Source of the DNA: Rotaria socialis
Lineage: Eukaryota > Rotifera > Eurotatoria > Philodinida > Philodinidae
NCBI GenBank assembly: GCA_905331475.1
Contig: CAJNYU010002656.1
Location: forward strand, 34,202-98,201
Direction: 5' to 3'
Length of the DNA: 64,000 nucleotides
The notes beneath the pieces were generated by a model. It was not told the origin of the DNA. It ran no database searches and saw only the letters and a list, made by a program, of their open reading frames with translations. Made by a program: the position numbers and the translations under genes. Positions 56,001-64,000 of the stretch are shown here, piece by piece (positions within the stretch are counted from its first letter, which is position 1; each line of letters starts with the position of its first letter).

Positions 56001-59000
56001 TATTTTTGCGTTGATTTTAGTATCGAACATCGATAAATTTTCAGCTAAGAACTTCATTTTCATCAATACTCCAGCAATCTGTTCGATGTCTGTTTTTAAA
56101 GTCGCAAGTTCTTTCGATAATAATGTGACTTCGTCGAAAATTAGTTTTTCAGCTGAGACTAAAACAGTGCGAACATCAACATCCGGAAAACGTGCATATT
56201 TATCAAATGAAACGAGATGGTCATAAAATTTGCGAAAATCGTCCGTGTCTATCATTGACAATGGTTTCTTAGATGCTACTTCAATAAGTTGGTCACTGAT
56301 TTGTATCACTTTCTTTTTGAGATCTCCTTCTAAGTGTTTAACATCGGGCAAAGATGTCAGAAGATTTTGAAACTTTAGATTAATCTCATTGAAGATATCA
56401 ATGGATATTCGAAGGTTCTGAAAGAACTGATTGCGTACTTTTTCAAATCGTGTAGTTTCATCACTAATCAATTCTACACTAAAATTCTTTTTCAAATCTG
56501 CGATCTTCCCCTGTAGGATAGATTTCATTTCATCATAACAAAGAATTTTTTGCATTTTCTCTAGAAACTCTTTCAATAAAATATGCTGGCAAGGACAACT
56601 TTTAACTTTCTGAAGGAGTTCATCCCATGGCTTTGATTTCATCATAACTTCATGCAACGAGTTAAAAGCCATCTGTTCGATCGCCGTATTGTATGCTTCC
56701 GAATTTCGATGCCAAGAATCATGTAGACTTTTCAAATCACCCCTACTCTTTTCTGATAGCGTCTGAGGAAGTAGTTCTTGAAGTCCAGTGTCCTGACATA
56801 CTTCAAGATAAAGAAGTATATTATCAAAAGCTTCGCTGACTTTTTGACTCTGTTCAAAATTGAATATGCAGGTTAAAGTATCCATGTAAGTTGTGAAGCT
56901 AGAACACATCGAACTGCATGCATGTGTATAAATTTGATTCACTTCTGATACATCATGGACACTATTTTTGTACAAAATGATATACTTAAAGCTCTTGGCA
57001 GCGGCTTTTATCTGATGATCAGCGAGTGATGTTTGCATCGTGATCTCATGCTTGCTTAACTTTTGTTTCATTCCTTCGGTTAACATCTCCAGAGGCGCTT
57101 CGCGTTTTTCCAGTGAATATTGTTCGATAAGTTGGCCTACTTTTTTTATGGTTTGTTCGTCCTCTACTCCGTTTTCGATAAAGTTCTTTAAATCACGCTT
57201 ATATGCTTTCTCTTCTTCCACAATTATCTCGTGAAGCTTCGTAATTTCTGGTTTGAATTTAGACTCTAAAGACTTGGGTAAAAACCGACACGCACAAGTT
57301 AATGGACTCAATGCTTTCAGTCGCTCTTCGAATGACGCAGTACGTGCTGCAGTTAGTGCCATCTCAAAGTTATGTTCAATTTCTGACAATATTGAGTCGT
57401 GAGCTGCTCTATACTTGGCATAACCTTCTTGATTAGCCTTGAGCAATTTATCCAAAAGGGCTCTAGGTGACTTAATGTGATAGTTGTTTATAGCTTTCAA
57501 GTCATGTCTTTGTAAAATACTAGTATCTAAAGTCCTTACTTTCATTTTCACGTCATCAATACTTGTGCCTTCGCCCATTGTAAAATGACTTATCAGTTCA
57601 CGCTGTACTCGAATAAGCTGTTCCATACATTGTTCTGCCTCCAAATAGTCATCATTACCTATACAGCTTTCAATGAATTCAATGCCTTTCTTGATCACGT
57701 CATCTAACTTGTCGGTCATTTGTTTTTCAAACTGTTCCAGACTCTCTTTGTGTGTTTTGTCAAGCATTCCTATAAGTTTTCCTTTTGTCGCACACGTATG
57801 AATTTTTTCCATATTTTCGATTAGCTTTTGTTCTTGAATGTCATTATTCTCTTTTCGACCACCTTTGAAATCAATGTTATTGATCATCAACCGAGTGCTA
57901 TGTAATAATTTCTTGATCGCCGTTTGTAATACCTCTTTCATCTGATTTTGATCTTGCGCACTGCATGTTTTTTCATCGATTTTCCACAACTCCAGTTCGG
58001 CATTTTCATAGTCTGCTTGTAGTAAGTAACTGAGGACATTTCTATAAGTTTCTTTGGAATCTTTGGTTATCTCTACCTGATATTTTCTGTACAAATCTCC
58101 AAATGCATGATTGGCACGCGTACTAGCACAGAAATGATCTGAAGCAATCAAGAGTTGCGCTCTTATCAGTCGCCGTCGTAATTCTTCATTATTACCGGAC
58201 TCTTTACAGTTTTCCATTTCCCTACTCATGTCACGATATTCCTCTTGAAGCTTTCGATGCCAATATCCAACTTTCTCATCTCCTCCGATACATACAAAAA
58301 CATTCGTAAATTTACTTAATCCAGATAATTCTTCTAGACACAATTCTAAATCTTGAGAAACCTGCAAAACTTCTTCTCGCTTTGTAATGCTGTTCATATC
58401 TGCCCAAGCCTTCCGAATTCGTTCATTAAGATGATTACCATATTCGCTGATAAACTTTTTCAAGATTGTACCAGTATCGGCTGCACTTTTTCTTACACTA
58501 ACATCACTTATTTTCTCGCAATTATTGATGTATGCAATAGCAGTATCTGCTGTGGATGCATCAGGCTTCTTACTAAAATCATGCGATAGTTTGCTTTTCT
58601 CACGATCATCAATCATTTTTTTCTTTTCCGCAATATTTTCTTCGAGAGATTCGAAACTTATTTGGCTTCTCTCTCGAACAAGCTTCATTGCTTCAGAAGA
58701 GGTAGGACCAGGTGCATTCAGCAGCTGCTCATACTCATTTTTGACGGATTCAAGCCAACTCAAAGACTTTTCATATTTTGTGCGCTGTTCCTTAAGTGTT
58801 TGCAAGAGATCAACCCGAAATGTTTCGTTTCTAATAATGGCTTCACGTACATTGTCAATGTTGGAATACTTAGTTGATATCAAATAATTATCCGCTTGTG
58901 CATTGGTTTTCTTATTTTGTTTGCATTCATCTTGTTCTCCCGTTGAGAGACATAAGTCATCATATTTGTCATTGATCGATCTCAACTCGGTCAATTGTGA

Positions 59001-62000
59001 TTCAATTTTACCTTGCTCAATTTTTGCTTCTGCACATTCGCTCGTGTGGCTTTGTTTGAGTTCCTCAAGTTTGGCATTCAATTGGCTGATATCGGAAAAG
59101 TTTTGCTTCCTCAAAAACATACTAGCTGGATGTTGGTTCTCGTATTCTTGTTTAATCTGTTCAAGATTTTTTAGTTCTTTCTTCATTTGGTACACATTTA
59201 TGTCTTGTAAACTCAAAGCAACTTGTATACGATCGAATGTAGCCTGTACGTATTCAAGAAAACGTTTAATCATAGCCTCTTTAGACTTTTTCAACTCAGG
59301 AATAGTACGCTCTAATACGCTCAAAGATTCAATCTGATCGAAGATCTCTTGTGCCACACAGATATTCTCGGGGTATTTCAGGCTTAAATCAAGTTTCATC
59401 AAACGATCTTCTAGTTGGTGAAAATATTGAATTAATTCTTCTGTTATGCGATGTATTGATATATCATACGCTCCCGGGCTTACGCGATTCATCCACTTCC
59501 CACTTTTCAGGCGTGATAATGAACGAGCAATTTTTCCGTAATTAGGCGTTCCTGATTGTTGCTCAATAGTTTGCATCATTTGTTCCACATCCCGTTGAAT
59601 TTGTTGCATGTATCCACGTATTTTTTCAGCAGTGCGATAATAAGCTCCTGCAGTTTTAGACTCAATTTCTGGGATTGTTCGAATCGCATCCATGTCATTT
59701 ACTAAATTTTCGATGTCTTCTAGAGCATGGTCTCCACTGGCTTCGAAAATTTGTTCTACTCGATTATTTATCTGATTGAAATAACTCACTACTTTTTCGA
59801 TGAATTCATTGCAGATTTCATTCAAACCTTTCACATTCACCATCGAATCATTTTTTTGCTTTTGGAACATTTTTCTGTATGTCTCGATACGATCTTGCAG
59901 CGAAACATTGTCCCTAGCTGCTCTAAGTATATTCATGCAAGTTTTGATCATCTTTACATCACTTTCACTAAGACGTATGCTATCTACCATATGATTGATT
60001 TTTTCCGACACATTACTCAAATACTCTAAGACCGCACTGACAGTTTTTCGATACTGTTGTTCTACCAATCCATGAAAATTATTATTCAGACCTGTTGAAC
60101 ATTTTGAAATCAGAAGTATAATCTCTGCAACCTTGCTGAACTCATTCGCGTCGATAGGTTCATGTACAGATTGAGCAAGCTTTTCGAGTCGATTTTCAAA
60201 GTCTCGACAACATCTTTGATGCAACGCTCCAAACTCGTCGAAACTATTCTTGAGTAAACCAAGATTCTCTAAATAGATTCTCATGGATACACTATGCAAC
60301 TCTTCATCATGTAATGATTGGGCTCGCTTATCGAGTTCAGAACGAATATTTACCATCAAAGTATCTGGTAGCAGCAGGTCAGATCCGACGTTTTCTCTCA
60401 GAACTTGAATCTGTTCAATGTATTCAACACAACTCTTGTATTCTCGAATGTCTTCGTCTCTCAATCCATCTTGACTAGCCAATGCGCGATTGAATTTCTT
60501 CATCACTTCTGAACAATGTTCATTGATGGTGTTGCTAACAAAACGTACGAGTTCTGCGTAAGCATCTCGTATGGAACTTTGCTCCAGCAGATCATTCAAT
60601 GTCTTCACATTGTTCAAGTAATGCTTCACAAGAGCATGATTTCTATGCTTCAATGCCACTTTTACATTCGAACTGTCTCGTTGAACCTGACTCGCGATAC
60701 ATGCTTGTGTATTTTCGCTCATGGAAAACTGAAAAACATCGCGAGGATACATAATACCGCGCACTTGTTTCAATCTTTCAATCGTTCTTTTTGGATCTCC
60801 ACTCAACGGATCGATCTTTTCAACACCAACCTTCGTTTTATTGATCATGTCGGTTAACACGGCTACAAAAGCACTATCAGATCGCAGCAGAGGATCCGTG
60901 TCAACTTTGGAAATCTTCACGTCGATTAACAGTGCTGAAATGTCACTGCTCGACGGATATTTTGTGAACCCATAGAAAATCGAGCCGAGTCTATCTTCAA
61001 TGTCACGCATCATGTTGATCAGAAGATGCGTCAATTTCTGAATCCCTTGTCCTCTATCGCCCAAGCTTTTGTAACTTGAGAGAGCAAGTATCTTGACACT
61101 CTTACATCCACGAATCGCTTCGATCACTCCCACGCCATTCGCTATGTCGACCTCTGGACCAGCTGTGTCACCAAAGCCCGGTGCATCACAGATGATGAAC
61201 TCGCCTGTCTCATGCGGCCCAAAAATGTCTCTCAACGGAACTGTGACCGGCGTGATATAGCGTGTTTCGGATTTGTTTCGCGGACTACTGATGATGCGTC
61301 TCAGCTCAGGGTTTTTAATTGGCTCGACTGCTTCGACGTGCTCAAGAAATCGACCATTTTCAACTTCGACCTTTTTCTTTTCCATCTGGCAACCGGCAAG
61401 AAACTGAATGGTCGTCGACTTTCCAGTTCCTGTCTCACCTATCAAAAGGATAACATCTTGATCCTCGATCACTTTGGCTGCTGCTTTCGCTTTGTCAATC
61501 AGGCGCTGAATCTCTTGCACATGAAGAGGTCGTATTTTTTTCAATAACTCTGCAAGACAACGGTTCGCCGATGAAGCATCCTGATTATCAACGTATCGCC
61601 GTAGGTCCTGCAAGTTTTTACGCACAGTGTCCGAGAGCATTTCTTCTTGGTCCATCTGATTTTCTAGTTCGTGAAATAGTTGATATACTGAACTGTTCGA
61701 AAAGGTGACTGACTTATTTTGTGATGCCATAATTTGTTGAAAGTATTCCAAAAGTTGCATTGCTACCTTTTCGGCGCAAACAGGTAAAAAAAGCAAATCT
61801 TGATGTAGCGTGTCAAGATCCGTCAGCACTAGCTTATCAGTTTTGGTTGAAGAAGACTCAATTTTTTCTTCGGCTTGTTTACTTGCAGAGGAGTCAATTG
61901 TTACTTCGCTCTGTGTGTTCGGAAGTTTCAAGTCATCTTTTCTTTTTCCGAGTTCTTGCAGCTCTTTAAGTTCGTCGACATACTTCGTTTCTTTTTCGGC

Positions 62001-63713
62001 GTCGTCGTTTCTGCCATCATCTCGAAAGTCTTTTATTCGCTGCTCACTACGAAGAATTTTCTCGGATAGTACACTCAAATCGGTTATGTTGAATCTTGCT
62101 TTAATATTGGCTAAGCGTTCTTCTAGTGTAACCGACTGCGAATCACAATTGCTCCCTGAACTCTTGAGCTTGGTGATATTTTCAGACAATGCCAGCAATT
62201 CTTTCAGGTCACTCAAAAACCTAGTCTCTCTTTCCGCATCATCGTTTCTTCCATCGTCTCGAAAATCTTTCGCACGTTGTTCACTACGACGGATTTTCTC
62301 CGGTAGGACAGTCAAATCGGTTATGTTCAACTTCTCCTGATTGCTCAGTAGGCTTTTTTCCAACTGGCATAGTTTCCATTCGCTACTGTTCATCGTATTT
62401 TTTAGTTGGGCAATTTTCTCAGACAATGCTTGCAACTCCTTCAGTTCGCATAAATACTTTGTCTCTTTATCTGCATCATCGTTTCTTCCATCGTCTCGAA
62501 AATCTTTTACACGTTCCTCAGTACGACGGATTTTCTCAGGTAGTACAGTCAAATCGGTTATCTTTAACTTTATTTTGCTGTTGGTTAAGCTCTCTTCTAG
62601 TGCGATTAACTGCCCTTCGCCACTGTCTTTTGATGCTTTCAGTTTCGTAATTTTTTGAGACAATGTCAACATTTCTTTGAGTTCACTTATATGCTTCTCT
62701 TCCTTCGCTGCTTCATCGTGTCTTCCATCCTCTCGAAAATCCTTTACACGTTGTTCACTACGACGGATTTTCTCGGGTAACACGCTCAAGTCTGTTATCT
62801 TCAACTTTGCCTGACGGCTCGCTAAGCTTTGTTCCAATTCCCGCAACTTCCCATCGCCGCAGTTTATCGATGCTTTTAACTTGGCTATGTTTTCAGCCAA
62901 TGCCTGCATTTCTTTGAGTTCACTCATATGCTTCTCTTCCTTCGCTGCGTCATCGTGTCTTCCATCCTCTCGAAAATCCTTTACACGTTGTTCACTACGA
63001 CGAATCTTTTCTGGCAATATTTCGATATCTGTAATGTTGAAACTTTTTAATCTCGCGGCTACTTGTTTTTCAAGTTCATCGTACTCAGAAATGTTACCTT
63101 CGTTTGATGTTGGATACGCTTGTACTTGGTCCATTTTATTTTTGTTATTTTGTCTGCCGTCGTCGTATGAAGAATTCAGTTTTTGCCCATTTAAGCTATC
63201 CCTTTGAGAAAACTGTGCATCATCGGTGGCGATCAGTAAGTTCGCAATGGTGAGAATGGCACTTTTCGTGTGATCTTTGTGTTTCAATAGAGTGTTTACT
63301 CGTAGAATGATGTCTGGATAAACCTTGGAAAAAGCTGTCTGGATCTTGTCGGTAAGATGGTCAGAGCCTGTGACTGGATCAAATGATTGAGCTCGCCAAA
63401 TGCACCCGTCAATATTGAACCCCAGCAAAATGCCAATCCAATGAAAACTACCCATATTACAAAGAATAAGTACAATACGCTCTCCGGTGTAATTATTTTT
63501 CGCCTCCTGCAGCCGATTCTCTAGTTGCTCGCTCATGTTCGCATCAATAGTATCAAGTACATGAGTAGATATTTTTGAAAATTTCCCGGAAGCCTGATGC
63601 GCTTTTTTTATTTCCGTTGACAAAGCTGCTCGTATATCAAGTTGATGGTACGGCTGGCTTGTTAAGTGGACAAGTTTTTCCATTGCTGCTGAAACTGAAT
63701 ATGAGTCTTGCAT
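53055..63713 (-). CDS. Giant GTPase / SecA-like motor / vWA protein, 3552 aa
   Basis: One uninterrupted frame of 3552 codons, with no introns; an in-frame stop lies just upstream of the ATG at 63713. Domains in order: residues ~60-150, a region with GSFHWIGILLGF and AQSFDPVTG, reminiscent of CE-clan (Ulp1-like) protease folds but without the later Gln and Cys; ~220-620, five 80-aa repeats (PEKIRRSEQRVKDFR.DGR.DDA); ~750-1000, a P-loop GTPase with LLIGETGTGKSTT and DAPGFGDT; ~1000-2740, long charged helical/coiled-coil sequence; ~2780-3230, a SecA-like motor with VQVGTGEGKSVIM (Walker A), LLIDEVDVFL (Walker B), GRGTDF and MGRGARQGDQGS (helicase motif VI); ~3320-3530, a vWA domain with LLLMDATGSMSG (MIDAS). 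SecA motors normally drive bacterial and plastid export. The function here is unknown. Confidence 0.88.
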   Translation of the reverse strand: MQDSYSVSAAMEKLVHLTSQPYHQLDIRAALSTEIKKAHQASGKFSKISTHVLDTIDANMSEQLENRLQEAKNNYTGERIVLILCNMGSFHWIGILLGFNIDGCIWRAQSFDPVTGSDHLTDKIQTAFSKVYPDIILRVNTLLKHKDHTKSAILTIANLLIATDDAQFSQRDSLNGQKLNSSYDDGRQNNKNKMDQVQAYPTSNEGNISEYDELEKQVAARLKSFNITDIEILPEKIRRSEQRVKDFREDGRHDDAAKEEKHMSELKEMQALAENIAKLKASINCGDGKLRELEQSLASRQAKLKITDLSVLPEKIRRSEQRVKDFREDGRHDEAAKEEKHISELKEMLTLSQKITKLKASKDSGEGQLIALEESLTNSKIKLKITDLTVLPEKIRRTEERVKDFRDDGRNDDADKETKYLCELKELQALSEKIAQLKNTMNSSEWKLCQLEKSLLSNQEKLNITDLTVLPEKIRRSEQRAKDFRDDGRNDDAERETRFLSDLKELLALSENITKLKSSGSNCDSQSVTLEERLANIKARFNITDLSVLSEKILRSEQRIKDFRDDGRNDDAEKETKYVDELKELQELGKRKDDLKLPNTQSEVTIDSSASKQAEEKIESSSTKTDKLVLTDLDTLHQDLLFLPVCAEKVAMQLLEYFQQIMASQNKSVTFSNSSVYQLFHELENQMDQEEMLSDTVRKNLQDLRRYVDNQDASSANRCLAELLKKIRPLHVQEIQRLIDKAKAAAKVIEDQDVILLIGETGTGKSTTIQFLAGCQMEKKKVEVENGRFLEHVEAVEPIKNPELRRIISSPRNKSETRYITPVTVPLRDIFGPHETGEFIICDAPGFGDTAGPEVDIANGVGVIEAIRGCKSVKILALSSYKSLGDRGQGIQKLTHLLINMMRDIEDRLGSIFYGFTKYPSSSDISALLIDVKISKVDTDPLLRSDSAFVAVLTDMINKTKVGVEKIDPLSGDPKRTIERLKQVRGIMYPRDVFQFSMSENTQACIASQVQRDSSNVKVALKHRNHALVKHYLNNVKTLNDLLEQSSIRDAYAELVRFVSNTINEHCSEVMKKFNRALASQDGLRDEDIREYKSCVEYIEQIQVLRENVGSDLLLPDTLMVNIRSELDKRAQSLHDEELHSVSMRIYLENLGLLKNSFDEFGALHQRCCRDFENRLEKLAQSVHEPIDANEFSKVAEIILLISKCSTGLNNNFHGLVEQQYRKTVSAVLEYLSNVSEKINHMVDSIRLSESDVKMIKTCMNILRAARDNVSLQDRIETYRKMFQKQKNDSMVNVKGLNEICNEFIEKVVSYFNQINNRVEQIFEASGDHALEDIENLVNDMDAIRTIPEIESKTAGAYYRTAEKIRGYMQQIQRDVEQMMQTIEQQSGTPNYGKIARSLSRLKSGKWMNRVSPGAYDISIHRITEELIQYFHQLEDRLMKLDLSLKYPENICVAQEIFDQIESLSVLERTIPELKKSKEAMIKRFLEYVQATFDRIQVALSLQDINVYQMKKELKNLEQIKQEYENQHPASMFLRKQNFSDISQLNAKLEELKQSHTSECAEAKIEQGKIESQLTELRSINDKYDDLCLSTGEQDECKQNKKTNAQADNYLISTKYSNIDNVREAIIRNETFRVDLLQTLKEQRTKYEKSLSWLESVKNEYEQLLNAPGPTSSEAMKLVRERSQISFESLEENIAEKKKMIDDREKSKLSHDFSKKPDASTADTAIAYINNCEKISDVSVRKSAADTGTILKKFISEYGNHLNERIRKAWADMNSITKREEVLQVSQDLELCLEELSGLSKFTNVFVCIGGDEKVGYWHRKLQEEYRDMSREMENCKESGNNEELRRRLIRAQLLIASDHFCASTRANHAFGDLYRKYQVEITKDSKETYRNVLSYLLQADYENAELELWKIDEKTCSAQDQNQMKEVLQTAIKKLLHSTRLMINNIDFKGGRKENNDIQEQKLIENMEKIHTCATKGKLIGMLDKTHKESLEQFEKQMTDKLDDVIKKGIEFIESCIGNDDYLEAEQCMEQLIRVQRELISHFTMGEGTSIDDVKMKVRTLDTSILQRHDLKAINNYHIKSPRALLDKLLKANQEGYAKYRAAHDSILSEIEHNFEMALTAARTASFEERLKALSPLTCACRFLPKSLESKFKPEITKLHEIIVEEEKAYKRDLKNFIENGVEDEQTIKKVGQLIEQYSLEKREAPLEMLTEGMKQKLSKHEITMQTSLADHQIKAAAKSFKYIILYKNSVHDVSEVNQIYTHACSSMCSSFTTYMDTLTCIFNFEQSQKVSEAFDNILLYLEVCQDTGLQELLPQTLSEKSRGDLKSLHDSWHRNSEAYNTAIEQMAFNSLHEVMMKSKPWDELLQKVKSCPCQHILLKEFLEKMQKILCYDEMKSILQGKIADLKKNFSVELISDETTRFEKVRNQFFQNLRISIDIFNEINLKFQNLLTSLPDVKHLEGDLKKKVIQISDQLIEVASKKPLSMIDTDDFRKFYDHLVSFDKYARFPDVDVRTVLVSAEKLIFDEVTLLSKELATLKTDIEQIAGVLMKMKFLAENLSMFDTKINAKINEALDLIKTQQGTTGVEQLTMILEGTDLGSRLIAEHPALSGEDWRKRREKMQKQDDLKYVLDELRGDDIVKDVLESRYKSFRKLYDNLVANTLATFNQKTETEPNIDVLISQTKFLLGKIVHTPTSVNWDQSVRDQIPDLLAHIFAIWTAKNTQHYNTARGIDAGKAYLLMPHVAQVLAIFRILGIGHKKNVTVAGYNVPGIKRLSSSLMNNLVQVGTGEGKSVIMAVTACVFALIGVDVSCSCYSEYLSTRDKNDFASVFRALGIDERIEYGTFNKLCENLLNEQCNVREKVRDMILKNKNAVDIVQQTERIRPKVLLIDEVDVFLSEKYYGGLYTPAVYLRDPTIKAFLDSLWMNKNVRTLNGIKAMPTYKQCAAQFSNWMFLFDEAIKDMLAALRSFQASTYIVQNDRIVYVEGESIVDNVVRGYDTIWAYYHENQKGNISNASLETNVGIIINCGTFSYAEMPHAFSYITGVTGTLETLAKPEKEILCDVYYVQKNTYMPSVFGQSNRNYNPENDVAVVNKSEYFTRIRGQIDVMCRAKRAILVFFESEEKLMLFYNSPEMSTIKQSVQILTEKVSVKDRELCIKRAASDGKVSLLTRIFGRGTDFVCRNQTLLANGGIHVLQTFFSEELSEEVQIMGRGARQGDQGSYRMLLLDSDLEWLLGASWEEAISKLKGSTLYSSLDSARNKIYASKCEGKKIGIDQCKKSHDASKDFMQALIKGDMRIVRNFLMEQNRGAFLGSDSSRTLLLMDATGSMSGLLSAAKDTVCTMFERALIVLKEKGLSQDSFIMQFAMYRNYNSRENKILEVSSWETKASNLRTFMNTIRPEGGWGDEAVEIGLWHAVQESQTQESIAQVIIIADAPANTEENVKVKRADFGESYWNNTRFSVPTYYKDELQKLKNKNIPVHAFYLDSYAKENFEDIAKATKGSCKSLDIHSSHGAELLTNFVTEEVLRKAGGESAVELYKQKFVKTAYTS
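61950..63150 (-). repeat. Five tandem 240-bp coding repeats
   Basis: Within the giant gene, the segment encoding PEKIRRSEQRVKDFR recurs at about 63000, 62760, 62520, 62280 and 62040, exactly 240 bases (80 codons) apart. Units share DNA stretches such as CGACGGATTTTCTC (plus strand). Predicted as helical hairpins by their charged heptad-like pattern. Confidence 0.9.
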
Positions 63714-64000
63714 GTCGATGAACAGTATTCGTTGACTTTAACAAGACACGCAGATGGAGCAATGGTGTTGAAACAACTAAATGATACAAGACGAAACCAT
63801 AGTAGAATATGGACACGTCATATACTGTCGGATACAACAAAAGCCAATGTTTTTCCCGAAATGGCAGGGGCGCCGAAGACCGCAAGATTGACCACTACTT
63901 AGATCGTTCAAAGGAACGTTTTTTAGACTCAGAGTTTCATGCTAAATCGTTAAGTGGTGGTTTCCAATTGATTCGATCATATTTAGAGTACTAAAGGTCA
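63714..64000. other. Window edge, unassigned
   Basis: Upstream of the giant gene. Overlapping plus-strand frames (63708-63902 and 63809-63994, the latter ending in TAA at 63994) may be the end of another gene or part of a longer upstream coding region. Nothing is recognisable, and the window ends too soon to decide. Confidence 0.3.

Noticed and set aside
53623-63207. Many plus-strand open frames of 60-176 codons across 53.6-63.2 kb
   Set aside because: They are antisense shadows of the 3552-codon minus-strand gene; the regular ones at 61.8-63.2 kb simply mirror the 80-aa repeats.

Overview
The window looks like nuclear DNA of a bdelloid rotifer (Adineta/Rotaria type). The case rests on AT-rich DNA, compact animal genes with GT-AG introns mostly of about 45-75 bases, tightly packed same-strand genes with acceptor-like TTTTCAG sites just before start codons (spliced-leader style), short TGTGGG-type repeats like bdelloid telomere repeats, GIY-YIG Penelope-like retroelements, a bacterial-type carotenoid ketolase, and many TIR elements. 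Two single N positions (40509, 48671) mark it as a draft assembly. Species assignment is inference.

Layout. 0.3-1.7 kb: a PIN-like/C2H2 zinc-finger gene. 2.1-3.3 kb: a decayed NHL-repeat gene with a small TIR element at its end. 4.5-6.3 kb: a four-TM protein gene convergent with a CrtW-type beta-carotene ketolase. 7.0-13.4 kb: a compact run of five conserved genes on one strand: MFAP1 (spliceosome), FTSJ1/TRM7 (tRNA 2'-O-methyltransferase), ATG101 (autophagy initiation), a CISD3-like iron-sulfur protein with both cluster histidines changed to cysteine, and RYBP/YAF2 (Polycomb PRC1). 15.3-18.5 kb: an intact 18-exon neprilysin-family (M13) peptidase. 19-25 kb: mostly gene-free, with one possible serine-rich gene fragment and a 21-bp minisatellite.

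25-31.5 kb: a Penelope-like retroelement bounded by two 631-bp inverted terminal repeats. Its reverse transcriptase is broken by a frameshift and by a 764-bp hAT-type MITE with a perfect 8-bp target duplication. 31.6-38.7 kb: a membrane-anchored protein with three G8-like repeats, preceded by a possible truncated paralog. 39-52.5 kb: a mobile-element region with a mariner/Tc1 pseudogene, a pogo-type MITE, hAT MITEs, a DDE transposon with 167-bp TIRs that itself carries a 101-bp hairpin insertion, a second Penelope fragment, and one intact seven-exon host gene (48.8-50.1 kb).

53.0-63.7 kb: an uninterrupted 3552-codon reading frame on the minus strand. It encodes a giant protein with five 80-aa repeats, a P-loop GTPase domain, a very long helical region, a SecA-like helicase motor and a C-terminal von Willebrand A domain. 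This is the most unusual object in the window.

A recurring theme is a set of short TIR elements, each built from many copies of its own short, often palindromic word (ACTTAATATTAAGT, TTTAAATTTAAA, GACTAGTC, ACCGCGGT, AACGCG, CCGTA and others). Three have perfect 8-bp target duplications and hAT-like ends.
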